Assembly: GCA_905480055.1 (NCBI GenBank)
Contig: CAJQOW010000029.1
Location: 1-6,731, forward strand
Reading direction: 5' to 3'
Source of the DNA: an uncultured Acidimicrobiia bacterium
GTDB lineage: Bacteria; Actinomycetota; Acidimicrobiia; UBA5794
Length of the DNA stretch: 6,731 nucleotides
Shown here: positions 1 through 5,488 of the stretch, one piece after another
How the letters are laid out: each line of letters begins with the position of its first letter
How positions within the stretch are numbered: the first letter of the stretch is position 1
Notes under the pieces: generated by a model
Told to the model about the DNA's origin: nothing
Seen by the model: the letters and a program-made list of their open reading frames with translations, nothing else
Databases searched by the model: none
Position numbers and translations under genes: made by a program

Positions 1-620
1 GCCCTGGGCAACCGCCGACGTTCAACATGGGTGGAGCGCTGCTCGAGACCTTCCAGATCGCAATTGTTGGCGCAACAGTCGGCTGTGCGATCGCTGCTCC
101 CCTGTCGTTCATGGCATCACGCCCGACAACGCCAAACCCCACTGCCTACTGGATCTCGAAGAGCTTCCTCAATGTCATCCGCACCATCCCGGACCTGTTC
201 TGGGCTGTGTTCTTCGCAACAGCTGTCGGCTTCGGCAAGCCGTTCGCAGGCGCACTCGCCATGATCATGTTCTCGCTTGCGATCATGGCGAAGCTCCTCT
301 CGGAGACTGTCGATGCGATCGATCTCGGCCCGCTCGAGGCTGCACGAGCGGCAGGAGCGACACACGCCCAGGTCATCCGACGGGCTGCGTTTCCTCAGAT
401 CCTCCCGAACTTCGTGGCGTATGCCCTCTACGTGTTTGAGCTGAACATCCGAGCCTCAGTCGTCATCGGATTCGTGGGTGCTGGCGGTATCGGTCGCCTG
501 CTCGACGAGCGACGCCAGTTCTTCCAATGGGACCAGGTCATGGCAATCGTCCTTGTGATCTTCGTGTCGGTGCTGCTGATTGAAGCCGTGTCGATCTTCG
601 TGAGAAGGAGGATCGCATGA
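1..620 (+). CDS. phnE: PhnE-type phosphonate ABC transporter permease, 5'-partial
   Basis: Inner-membrane permease subunit of a phosphonate/phosphite-type ABC importer, working with a PhnC-like ATPase and a PhnD-like binding protein. The frame is open from base 3. The first ATG (base 27) is unlikely to be the start, because the sequence around it (QPPTFN, then LLETFQIAIVGATVG) aligns with residues 67-93 of the next gene's product, so the real start lies left of the window. Counting from that ATG, an EAA-loop motif for docking the ATPase is at residues 104-111 (EAARAAGA), preceded by RTIPDLFWA at 52-60 and followed by the PhnE signature NIRASVVIGFVGAGGIG at 140-156. Several hydrophobic membrane segments and a positively charged end (RRRIA) complete it. 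Its stop overlaps the next start (ATGA), so the two permeases are translated together. Family assignment is firm. The exact substrate (phosphonate, phosphite or other) cannot be read from the permease. Confidence 0.9.
   Translation, partial: PGQPPTFNMGGALLETFQIAIVGATVGCAIAAPLSFMASRPTTPNPTAYWISKSFLNVIRTIPDLFWAVFFATAVGFGKPFAGALAMIMFSLAIMAKLLSETVDAIDLGPLEAARAAGATHAQVIRRAAFPQILPNFVAYALYVFELNIRASVVIGFVGAGGIGRLLDERRQFFQWDQVMAIVLVIFVSVLLIEAVSIFVRRRIA
605..611 (+). promoter_or_regulatory. Strong Shine-Dalgarno for the second permease gene
   Basis: AAGGAGG lies 5 nt before the ATG at 617, inside the last codons of the upstream permease. It fixes the start of the second gene. It contrasts with the other genes here, most of which show no clear Shine-Dalgarno. 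Confidence 0.85.
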
Positions 621-1522
621 CGGTTCCCGATCTCGCACCAGAGGCGACCCACGAAGAGGACTGGCCGAAAGAGCCACGAGGTCCCAAGATCATCAAGTGG
701 GCCGTAACCCTCGGAATCCTCATTCCGTTCATCTGGTCCGTTGCGGGGCTCGAGGTTTCGATCGATCGCGTGTGGGCGGCACCGGGCCAGGTATGGGCAC
801 TCATCAGCGGCATGTTCCCTCCAGACTTCTCGGACATCGGCCGCCTCATGGCAAAGCTGCTCGAGTCGATCTACGTCGCATGGATCGGAACGATGATCGG
901 TGCAATCTTCTCCTTCCCCGCTGGTTTCATGGCAGCGTCAAACATTGCTCCTCGGTGGCTCGTCGGGCCAACAAGAGCGATCCTCAGCGGTATCCGGGCG
1001 TTCCCAGAGCTGATCCTTGCGGTGATCTTCATCGTCCCGTTCGGGCTCGGCCCGTTCACGGGAGCGATGGCCATCGGCCTCCACTCGATTGGAACACTGG
1101 GCAAGCTGACCTCTGAGGTCATCGAAGGTGTTGACGATGGACCGGTTGAAGCGATCCAGTCCTCCGGTGGAACCAGGCTCCAGCAGATGCGATTCGGCGT
1201 GGTTCCCCAGGCGATGCCAAACATCGTGGCCTACTGGTTGTACCGGTTCGAGATCAACGTCCGCGCGTCTGCAGTTCTCGGTCTCGTCGGCGCAGGCGGA
1301 ATCGGTGCTGAGATCGTGGCACGGCTCAGGTTCCGGGACGACTGGCCAAAGGCGGGAGCGGCACTGCTGCTCACCGTTGCCGCCGTGCTGATCATCGATG
1401 CTGCATCGGCCTCGATCAGGCGCAGGATCATCACTGGCCAGCCGTCGAAGTCGCCCATCAGCAAGTGGATGATTGCCATCACCGGAGCCAGCAAGCCACC
1501 TGAGCCGCTCGAACAGCAGTAA
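617..1522 (+). CDS. phnE: PhnE-type phosphonate ABC transporter permease (second copy)
   Basis: Second permease of the same importer, 301 residues, probably forming a heterodimeric channel with the preceding gene product. A polar N-terminal stretch of about 25 residues precedes the first membrane segment (about 27-45). The periplasm-side FPPDF motif is at 67-71 and the first segment of the permease domain at about 85-106. The conserved IRAFPELILAVIF block is at 126-138, GLGPFTGAMAIGLHS at 143-157, the EAA-loop (EAIQSSGG) at 178-185, and the family signature NVRASAVLGLVGAGGIG at 214-230. The EAA loop is weaker than in gene 1, with SSGG replacing the usual xxGA. After the usual arginine-rich end (RRR, 268-270) there is an extra tail of about 31 residues ending PPEPLEQQ, absent from gene 1. 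Start is set by ATGA overlap and the AAGGAGG ahead of it. Its stop codon TAA shares one base with the next gene's ATG. Confidence 0.93.
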   Translation: MTVPDLAPEATHEEDWPKEPRGPKIIKWAVTLGILIPFIWSVAGLEVSIDRVWAAPGQVWALISGMFPPDFSDIGRLMAKLLESIYVAWIGTMIGAIFSFPAGFMAASNIAPRWLVGPTRAILSGIRAFPELILAVIFIVPFGLGPFTGAMAIGLHSIGTLGKLTSEVIEGVDDGPVEAIQSSGGTRLQQMRFGVVPQAMPNIVAYWLYRFEINVRASAVLGLVGAGGIGAEIVARLRFRDDWPKAGAALLLTVAAVLIIDAASASIRRRIITGQPSKSPISKWMIAITGASKPPEPLEQQ

Positions 1523-2520
1523 TGGCCGAGTTCGTCCTCCGCACCCGGGCCCTGGAAGATGAACGCGAGGCCGAGTACCTCGCTCCTGGGGCAGCTCGAT
1601 CGACAGACACGCTCGGTCGCGCCAATCCGGAACCGATGGACCATTGGCGTACGCCATACGAACGCGATCACGACAGGATTCTGCACAGCAAGGCACTGCG
1701 TCGCCTCAAGCACAAGACGCAGGTGTTCATGAATCCCGAGGGGGATCACTTCGTCACCAGGATGACCCACACGCTCCAGGTGACCCAGATCGGTGGAGCG
1801 ATTGCGCGGGCTCTGTCGCTGAACGTTGCTCTCGCCGAGGCCGTGTGCCTCGGGCACGATGTCGGCCACTCACCGTTCGGCCACACCGGTGAAGAAGCCC
1901 TCTCGCAGTTCGTGGATGGCGAGTGGCGGCACTCCGACCAGTCGGTTCGCATCTTCGAGGTGCTTGAACCCCTGAATCTCACGGTGGAGGTGCTCGAGGG
2001 CATTCGCACCCATCCGTGGAAGGTCGGCGAGCGCGCTGGCACCCACGAGGGAAACATCGTCAAGTACAGCGACCGCATCGCCTACCTCGCCCACGATGCC
2101 CAGGACGCCTTGCGCGCCGGTGTTCTCGATGAGTCATCGTTCCCCGCAGATGTGGTTGCAGCCTTCGGCACGCCGGGGCGCGAGTGGGTCGCAACGATGG
2201 TGCAGTCGGTGATTGACGAGTCATACCGCCAGAACGAGATCACGATGGAGCCAGCGCTCCTCGAGGCGATGCACACCCTCCGGGCGTTCATGTTCGAACG
2301 GGTCTACCTACGCCCGGAGGCTGAGAGCCAACGGCTGCGGGCAACGCAGATCGTGAGGGATCTTGTCACGTACTACCTCGAACATCCGGACGAAGTGCCG
2401 GAGACCTATCGCCATGACAAGGCAGACGAACTCACCCAGGTCATCGACTATGTAGCGGGTATGACCGACCGGTACGCCATCCGAACCCACGACGAGCTCT
2501 TCAGGCCCCGACTGTTCTGA
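1522..2520 (+). CDS. dgt: Deoxyguanosinetriphosphate triphosphohydrolase-like HD-domain protein
   Basis: dNTP triphosphohydrolase of the dGTPase family: hydrolyses a dNTP (classically dGTP) to the nucleoside and triphosphate in the cytoplasm. At 332 residues it fits the shorter dGTPase-like subfamily. Seen in the sequence: the family N-terminal block TPYERDHDRILHSKALRRL at 44-62, KTQVF at 65-69, GDHF then TRMTHTLQV at 79-87, and the HD metal site LGHDVGHSPFGHTGEE at 110-125. Likely metal and catalytic residues are H83, H112-D113, H116, H121 and D184 (in YSDRIAYLAHD). The ATG overlaps the permease stop as TAATG with no Shine-Dalgarno, so translation probably depends on re-initiation after the permease. 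In many actinobacteria this gene sits beside dnaG; here it follows a phosphonate-type transporter instead. Nucleotide preference cannot be read from sequence. Confidence 0.93.
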   Translation: MAEFVLRTRALEDEREAEYLAPGAARSTDTLGRANPEPMDHWRTPYERDHDRILHSKALRRLKHKTQVFMNPEGDHFVTRMTHTLQVTQIGGAIARALSLNVALAEAVCLGHDVGHSPFGHTGEEALSQFVDGEWRHSDQSVRIFEVLEPLNLTVEVLEGIRTHPWKVGERAGTHEGNIVKYSDRIAYLAHDAQDALRAGVLDESSFPADVVAAFGTPGREWVATMVQSVIDESYRQNEITMEPALLEAMHTLRAFMFERVYLRPEAESQRLRATQIVRDLVTYYLEHPDEVPETYRHDKADELTQVIDYVAGMTDRYAIRTHDELFRPRLF

Positions 2521-2549
2521 CACTGCCCGCTCAGGCGCATACGGCTGGG

Positions 2550-2555
2550 TACGAT
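2550..2555 (+). promoter_or_regulatory. Putative -10 element (TACGAT) of the GNAT gene, leaderless type
   Basis: TACGAT matches TANNNT and ends 8 nt before the ATG at 2564. Transcription would begin at or within a few bases of the start codon, giving a leaderless mRNA. No Shine-Dalgarno and no convincing -35 box were found in the 43-bp gap after the dgt stop. The same arrangement occurs before three other genes in the window. Confidence 0.55.
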
Positions 2556-2563
2556 CGACCCCC

Positions 2564-3181
2564 ATGACCGTGACCTTCCGACCGGCGAGACCTTCTGATG
2601 TGGAGCAGGCCGTCCCCCTCATCTACAGCTCCGGGCCGGATGCGTTCAGCTATGTCTTTGCCCATGCCACCAAGGGCGATGCCCAGGCCTTCCTCGGCCG
2701 AGCATTCGTCGATGGCGGCGGGACGTTCGGCTATCGCAATCACACCGTTGCCGAGTCCAATGGGAACGTCGTTGGGATCGGCGCCACCTACGCAGGCAAC
2801 GGAGCACTGGCTACCACGGCAGTCGTGGCGACACAGATCTTCAAGGCCTACGGCGCCTCCGCTCCAGGGATCATCGGCCGTGGACTGCGTATCGAGCGGG
2901 TGATGCCTCCGCCGAAGAAGTCCGTGCAATACATCGCCCATCTCGGTGTCAATCCTGCCCACCAGAGCGAGGGCATCGGCACCCAACTGATCGACCGGTT
3001 CCTGGCCCAGGGCCGCAAGGATCGCAAGAAGGTTGCCGAACTCGACGTGTCGGTGGAGAACCCTGCCGCCGAACGCCTCTACGAACGCCTCGGCTTCACC
3101 GTCTCCGAGCTCCGAACCTCGACCCTCGCCAACGAATTCGGCACCGTCGTGGACCACCGCAGGATGGAGAAGGCGCTGTAG
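2564..3181 (+). CDS. GNAT-family N-acetyltransferase
   Basis: Predicted cytoplasmic acetyltransferase of 205 residues using acetyl-CoA; substrate unknown. The N-terminal FRPARPSDVEQAVPLI (5-20) is the typical first strand and helix of the GNAT fold. The acetyl-CoA site is motif A, YIAHLGVNPAHQSEGIGTQL at 123-142, with the pyrophosphate loop QSEGIG (134-139). Motif B is ENPAAERLYERLGF at 165-178, the usual C-terminal GNAT signature carrying the conserved Tyr (173). Residues 75-120 are an Ala/Gly-rich insert ending in PPPKKS that does not help assign a substrate. The gene stands alone: 43 bp after dgt, with its own putative -10 just before the ATG, and repeats downstream. The ATG is chosen because the GNAT fold begins at once and the -10-like motif lies just ahead. 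Confidence 0.9.
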   Translation: MTVTFRPARPSDVEQAVPLIYSSGPDAFSYVFAHATKGDAQAFLGRAFVDGGGTFGYRNHTVAESNGNVVGIGATYAGNGALATTAVVATQIFKAYGASAPGIIGRGLRIERVMPPPKKSVQYIAHLGVNPAHQSEGIGTQLIDRFLAQGRKDRKKVAELDVSVENPAAERLYERLGFTVSELRTSTLANEFGTVVDHRRMEKAL

Positions 3182-3195
3182 GCGCCCCTTCGGGC
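3172..3195 (+). terminator. Possible GC-rich terminator hairpins after the GNAT gene
   Basis: Two adjacent small hairpins span the GNAT stop codon. The first is GGCGC/GCGCC around a 5-nt loop containing TAG (3172-3186); the second is GCCC/GGGC around CTTC (3184-3195). They share bases, so only one can form at a time. No T-run follows, so factor-independent termination is uncertain. Confidence 0.3.
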
Positions 3196-3277
3196 AGTTG
3201 TGAGTCTTGAGCCATGGACCATGAGCTGTGAGCCTGACAGTCCTCCCTTCAGGGGCGACAGGCCAACACACCAAGCA

Positions 3278-3300
3278 GCAGAAACGCTACGCGTTTCTGC
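3278..3300. repeat. Perfect 10-bp stem hairpin inside repeat copy A
   Basis: GCAGAAACGC and GCGTTTCTGC are exact reverse complements separated by TAC, giving a 10-bp stem with a 3-nt loop. The left arm is conserved at 6511-6524 in copy B1, where the right arm has diverged (GCGTTCT), leaving a weaker bulged stem. Confidence 0.8.
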
Positions 3301-3302
3301 AC

Positions 3303-3320
3303 CGGGCCGCTTGCGGCCCG
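3303..3320. repeat. GC-only hairpin inside repeat copy A
   Basis: CGGGCCGC and GCGGCCCG flank TT: an 8-bp perfect inverted repeat immediately after the 3278-3300 hairpin. A nearly identical palindrome is found at 6700-6717 in the right-hand copy, but in a different order relative to its neighbouring modules. Confidence 0.75.
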
Positions 3321-3497
3321 CAGTGAGCCAGGGGGGGCGCGTGAGCCTGCGAACACGAACGTGGTCCTGCCTTGCGGTGGGAGCATCCCCCTGCATCGTC
3401 ACTGCGTTCATTCCTCTGCCCTCCCCCTTGAAAGGGGGACTGACAACGGGAGGAGTTGTGAGTCGGAGTCCGTCTCCCAGGTGGTGTGGGGGCTCGG

Positions 3498-3503
3498 TAG
3501 GGT
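3498..3503 (+). promoter_or_regulatory. Putative -10 element (TAGGGT) of the MerB-like gene, leaderless type
   Basis: TAGGGT fits TANNNT and ends 7 nt before the ATG at 3511. No Shine-Dalgarno lies between it and the start. It supports 3511 as the start rather than an upstream in-frame GTG that would run back into the repeat. Confidence 0.5.
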
Positions 3504-3510
3504 CTTCACG

Positions 3511-4188
3511 ATGACTGACACTTCGAGCTTTGACGAGGCTGTTCGGCTCGGGATCTATCGAGGTCTTGCAAAAGCCGGGCGCCCACCGTCACGCGCAGAC
3601 CTATCGACCGCGCTTGGTGCCTCCGTCGGCGATGTGTCGGTAGCCGTGGATCGGCTTGCGGCGGACCGCCACCTTGTGCTGGATGCCGGCGGAGCCATCG
3701 TCATGGCTCATCCGTTCGCCACGATCAATCTCGGTTTCTCAGTCATGGGCGAGAACACGTTGTGGTGGGGCGGATGTGCCTGGGATTCGTTTGCGCTTCC
3801 CAATTTGGTGGAGCGGGAACCCTCTGTCGTCGTGGCGACCACCTGCCCAGGGTGCGGCGTTGCGCTCGCGTGGACTGTCACGAACCAAGCAGCGCCGACG
3901 GGCGATGCGATCGCACACTTTCTCACCCCGATGGCGAACGCGTGGGACGATGTGGTTCGTACGTGCGCCAATCAACGCCTGTTCTGCGGTGAGGGCTGCC
4001 TGAGCGACTGGCTCTCCCGCACGGGCGAAGCTCGGGGCTCCACGATGGACCTGAACACCCTGTGGAGCTTCGCCAAGCATTGGTACGACGGCAGGCTGGA
4101 CACCCCCTACCAACGCCGGGAGCCATCCGAGGCCAAGGACTACTTCCGCCAATCAGGCCTCACGGGCCCCTTCTGGGGTCTGGACTGA
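3511..4188 (+). CDS. MerB-like protein (alkylmercury lyase family)
   Basis: 225 residues. MerB cleaves carbon-mercury bonds in organomercurials using two cysteines and an aspartate (C96, D99, C159 in the classical plasmid enzyme). Here an N-terminal winged-helix-like region (about 7-60, with PPSRADLSTALGASVGDV at 25-42) precedes the catalytic part. The counterpart of WCALD is GGCAWD with C89 and D92; the counterpart of the structural Cys117 is C112 in TCPGCG; the counterpart of Cys159 is C159 in RLFCGEGCLSDWL. So all three catalytic residues are kept. Extra cysteines C115, C152 and C163 are present. The C-terminal tail (about 180-225: FAKHWYDGRLDTPY, ending GLTGPFWGLD) is absent from classical MerB but, from memory, usual in actinobacterial homologues. 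The gene stands alone, with no merR, merA or merT nearby, so organomercurial lysis is possible but unproven. The start at 3511 is chosen because 50 possible upstream codons lie in repeat DNA. Confidence 0.8.
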   Translation: MTDTSSFDEAVRLGIYRGLAKAGRPPSRADLSTALGASVGDVSVAVDRLAADRHLVLDAGGAIVMAHPFATINLGFSVMGENTLWWGGCAWDSFALPNLVEREPSVVVATTCPGCGVALAWTVTNQAAPTGDAIAHFLTPMANAWDDVVRTCANQRLFCGEGCLSDWLSRTGEARGSTMDLNTLWSFAKHWYDGRLDTPYQRREPSEAKDYFRQSGLTGPFWGLD

Positions 4189-4321
4189 TCACGGATCTCC
4201 CGAGATCTGGGGCGCCGAAACTCCTGAGCCTTCCGCTAGCCCAGAGGCCGGTGGGAGAAGGCTGCCATCTGGGAACGCTCTCATGGAAGTCGAGCTTGCT
4301 CACGGCGTTCGTTCCCGCTTC

Positions 4322-4327
4322 TAGGCT
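4322..4327 (+). promoter_or_regulatory. Putative -10 element (TAGGCT) of the DUF952 gene, leaderless type
   Basis: TAGGCT fits TANNNT and ends 8 nt before the GTG at 4336, the same spacing as for the GNAT gene. A weak -35-like TTGCTC lies at 4296-4301 with an overlong 20-bp spacer. The remaining intergenic sequence from 4189 holds only a short GATCTC/GAGATC palindrome (4194-4207) and nothing else I can name. Confidence 0.5.
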
Positions 4328-4335
4328 CGTGCCTT

Positions 4336-4635
4336 GTGACAACGATCTACCACATCGCCGAACCGGACCGATGGGACCCGCAGGCCGAATCGTACGAGGC
4401 TGAGAGCCTGACAACGGAAGGCTTCATCCACTGTTCGACGGCGGCGCAACTCTCCGGCGTTGTCCAAACGTTCTATACCGGGCGGTCCGATCTGATCCTG
4501 CTCTCCATTGACCCGGACAAGGTCGAGATCGGCGTCGTCTATGAGGACCTCTACGGTCACGGTGACGACTTCCCCCATGTGTATGGACCGATAGTGAAGC
4601 AGGCCATCATCTCGGCAGAGCCCTTCTCGGCCTAG
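4336..4635 (+). CDS. DUF952 domain-containing protein
   Basis: Small soluble protein of 99 residues that spans the DUF952 family from end to end. Recognisable family marks: the opening IYHIAEPDRWD (4-14), SLTTEGFIHCSTAAQ (24-38) with the invariant GFIH-S core, a LILLSID strand (53-59), a VVYEDL strand (67-72), and the closing FPHVYGPI (79-86). The biochemical role of the family is not established to my knowledge; the conserved His and Ser residues hint at a catalytic or binding site. The start is GTG at 4336: the family's opening motif begins three residues later and a TANNNT lies 8 nt upstream. It is convergent with thrB, leaving only 10 bp between the two stop codons and so no room for a separate terminator. 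Confidence 0.88.
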   Translation: MTTIYHIAEPDRWDPQAESYEAESLTTEGFIHCSTAAQLSGVVQTFYTGRSDLILLSIDPDKVEIGVVYEDLYGHGDDFPHVYGPIVKQAIISAEPFSA

Positions 4636-4645
4636 CCCGTGGCGG

Positions 4646-5488
4646 CTACTTGAGGCCGTCGTGGTCGATGGAGAGCGTCAACACCTCACCGGCAACACCA
4701 AGCACATCGGACATCGCACCGATCACGCGTCCGGCGGTTTCCGAGGTTGCGAGTGCCAAAGCGGTCGGGCCAGCACCGGACCAGCACACATGCACCGCCC
4801 CGGCCTTGCGGGCTGCCTCCATGAGTTGACCGGTAACAGGAGACAGGTGCGCCCTCGGCTCCTCGTGCATCTCGTCGCCAGCGGCGTGCGAAAGCACGTC
4901 CGCGTTTGCAGACCGAAGACCCTCGATCAGGAACGTGAGCCTTGCAAGGGACCGCGCAGCGGCTGCCCTGGACACGTCCGGAGGTAGCGCATCTCGAGCG
5001 TCGCTCGTCTTGAGATGGGCGTTGGGGATGGCAACGATCGGCTTGAGCGACTGGTGGAGGTAGAGCCTCTGGATCCCCTCCGAGGTTGCTGCAACAAGAC
5101 CGCCATAGACCGCGGCCGCTGCGTTGTCGGCGTGGCCCTCGAGCTCATCGACGATGCTGAACACGAACTCCCGTCCACCTTCGCCGTTGGTCGCCTTGAG
5201 CGCCGCAGCTGCGGCGGCCGCCGTCACGGCCGAGGATGAACCGAGGCCACGCGCACGGGGTATCTCGTTGGTGATGGTGAGATGCATCGGCCGTTCAGCG
5301 GCCCTTCGCACCGCCATGGCGATCATGTCATCGTCGGCAAGCCGCTTCGTGGAGCCGTCCTGGGTCACGGTCATGGACTCGGCGATCTCAGCCGTGACGG
5401 TGCACCGAAGTCCCAGGGCCAGGGCGAGCGTGTCGAACCCCGGTCCGAGGTTCCCTGCCGACGCTGGAGCCGATGCCGCTCCGATCAT
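4646..5488 (-). CDS. thrB: Homoserine kinase (GHMP kinase family)
   Basis: Phosphorylates L-homoserine with ATP to O-phosphohomoserine, the substrate of threonine synthase, in the cytoplasm. 280 residues, slightly short of the usual 300 or so. GHMP motif 1 is PASAGNLGPGFDTLALAL at 8-25, the ATP-binding motif 2 is IPRARGLGSSSAVTAA at 76-91, then GHADNAAAAVYGG at 118-130, which holds conserved substrate-site residues of homoserine kinase, and motif 3 CWSGAGPTALALA at 235-247. All key motifs are intact, so an active enzyme is expected. The ATG overlaps the stop of the upstream transporter gene as ATGA, with only a weak GGTGG for ribosome binding, so it is probably translationally coupled to it. 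The usual threonine-pathway partners (hom, thrC) are not adjacent on this downstream side. Another GHMP kinase is conceivable, but the motif 1 sequence and GHADN strongly favour ThrB. Confidence 0.92.
   Translation of the reverse strand: MIGAASAPASAGNLGPGFDTLALALGLRCTVTAEIAESMTVTQDGSTKRLADDDMIAMAVRRAAERPMHLTITNEIPRARGLGSSSAVTAAAAAAALKATNGEGGREFVFSIVDELEGHADNAAAAVYGGLVAATSEGIQRLYLHQSLKPIVAIPNAHLKTSDARDALPPDVSRAAAARSLARLTFLIEGLRSANADVLSHAAGDEMHEEPRAHLSPVTGQLMEAARKAGAVHVCWSGAGPTALALATSETAGRVIGAMSDVLGVAGEVLTLSIDHDGLK

Larger units (their letters stand above)
3196..3464. repeat. Modular intergenic repeat with inverted ends (copy A)
   Basis: This repeat fills most of the gene-free gap 3182-3510. 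From left to right: an AGTTGTGAGTC word (3196-3206); four degenerate heptamers of type RTGRRCY (3207-3234); and a 211-bp unit (3235-3445) whose 25-bp ends are imperfect inverted repeats matching at 19 of 25 positions. The AGTTGTGAGTC word recurs exactly at 3454-3464. Blocks shared with the right-hand region are: 3230-3287 with 6467-6524 (54 of 58 identical); 3412-3445 with 6545-6578 (32 of 34); 3335-3364 with 6639-6668 (30 of 30); 3385-3399 with 6684-6698 (15 of 15). It encodes no recognisable protein. Size, inverted ends and intergenic position resemble a MITE-like or REP/BIME-like non-autonomous element; no transposase is present. Confidence 0.8.

Noticed and set aside
27..29. ATG at 27 as the true start of the first permease
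   Set aside because: Sequence before and after it aligns with the interior of the second permease (FPPDF region and first helix of the domain), so the gene must begin left of the window.
938..1869. Two long minus-strand open frames (938-1696 and 1231-1869) opposite the second permease and dgt
   Set aside because: No domain signatures, compositionally odd, and the plus strand carries well-supported families over the same bases.
2531..3274. 247-codon open frame on the minus strand opposite the GNAT gene
   Set aside because: It is antisense to a gene with clear GNAT motifs, has no recognisable domain, and begins in repeat DNA; high GC commonly leaves such shadow frames open.
3361..3510. In-frame upstream extension of the MerB-like gene from a GTG at 3361
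   Set aside because: The 50 codons translate the repeat element, and a -10-like TAGGGT lies just before the ATG at 3511, which begins the family's helix-turn-helix region.
4164..4181. GGGCCCC-TTCT-GGGGTCT hairpin near the end of the MerB-like gene as terminator
   Set aside because: It lies within codons for the conserved TGPFWGL end, relies on G-U pairs, and has no T-run after it.
4194..4207. GATCTC-CC-GAGATC palindrome as an operator for the DUF952 gene
   Set aside because: It is over 110 bp from the putative -10, single copy, and short; no regulator gene is adjacent to support it.
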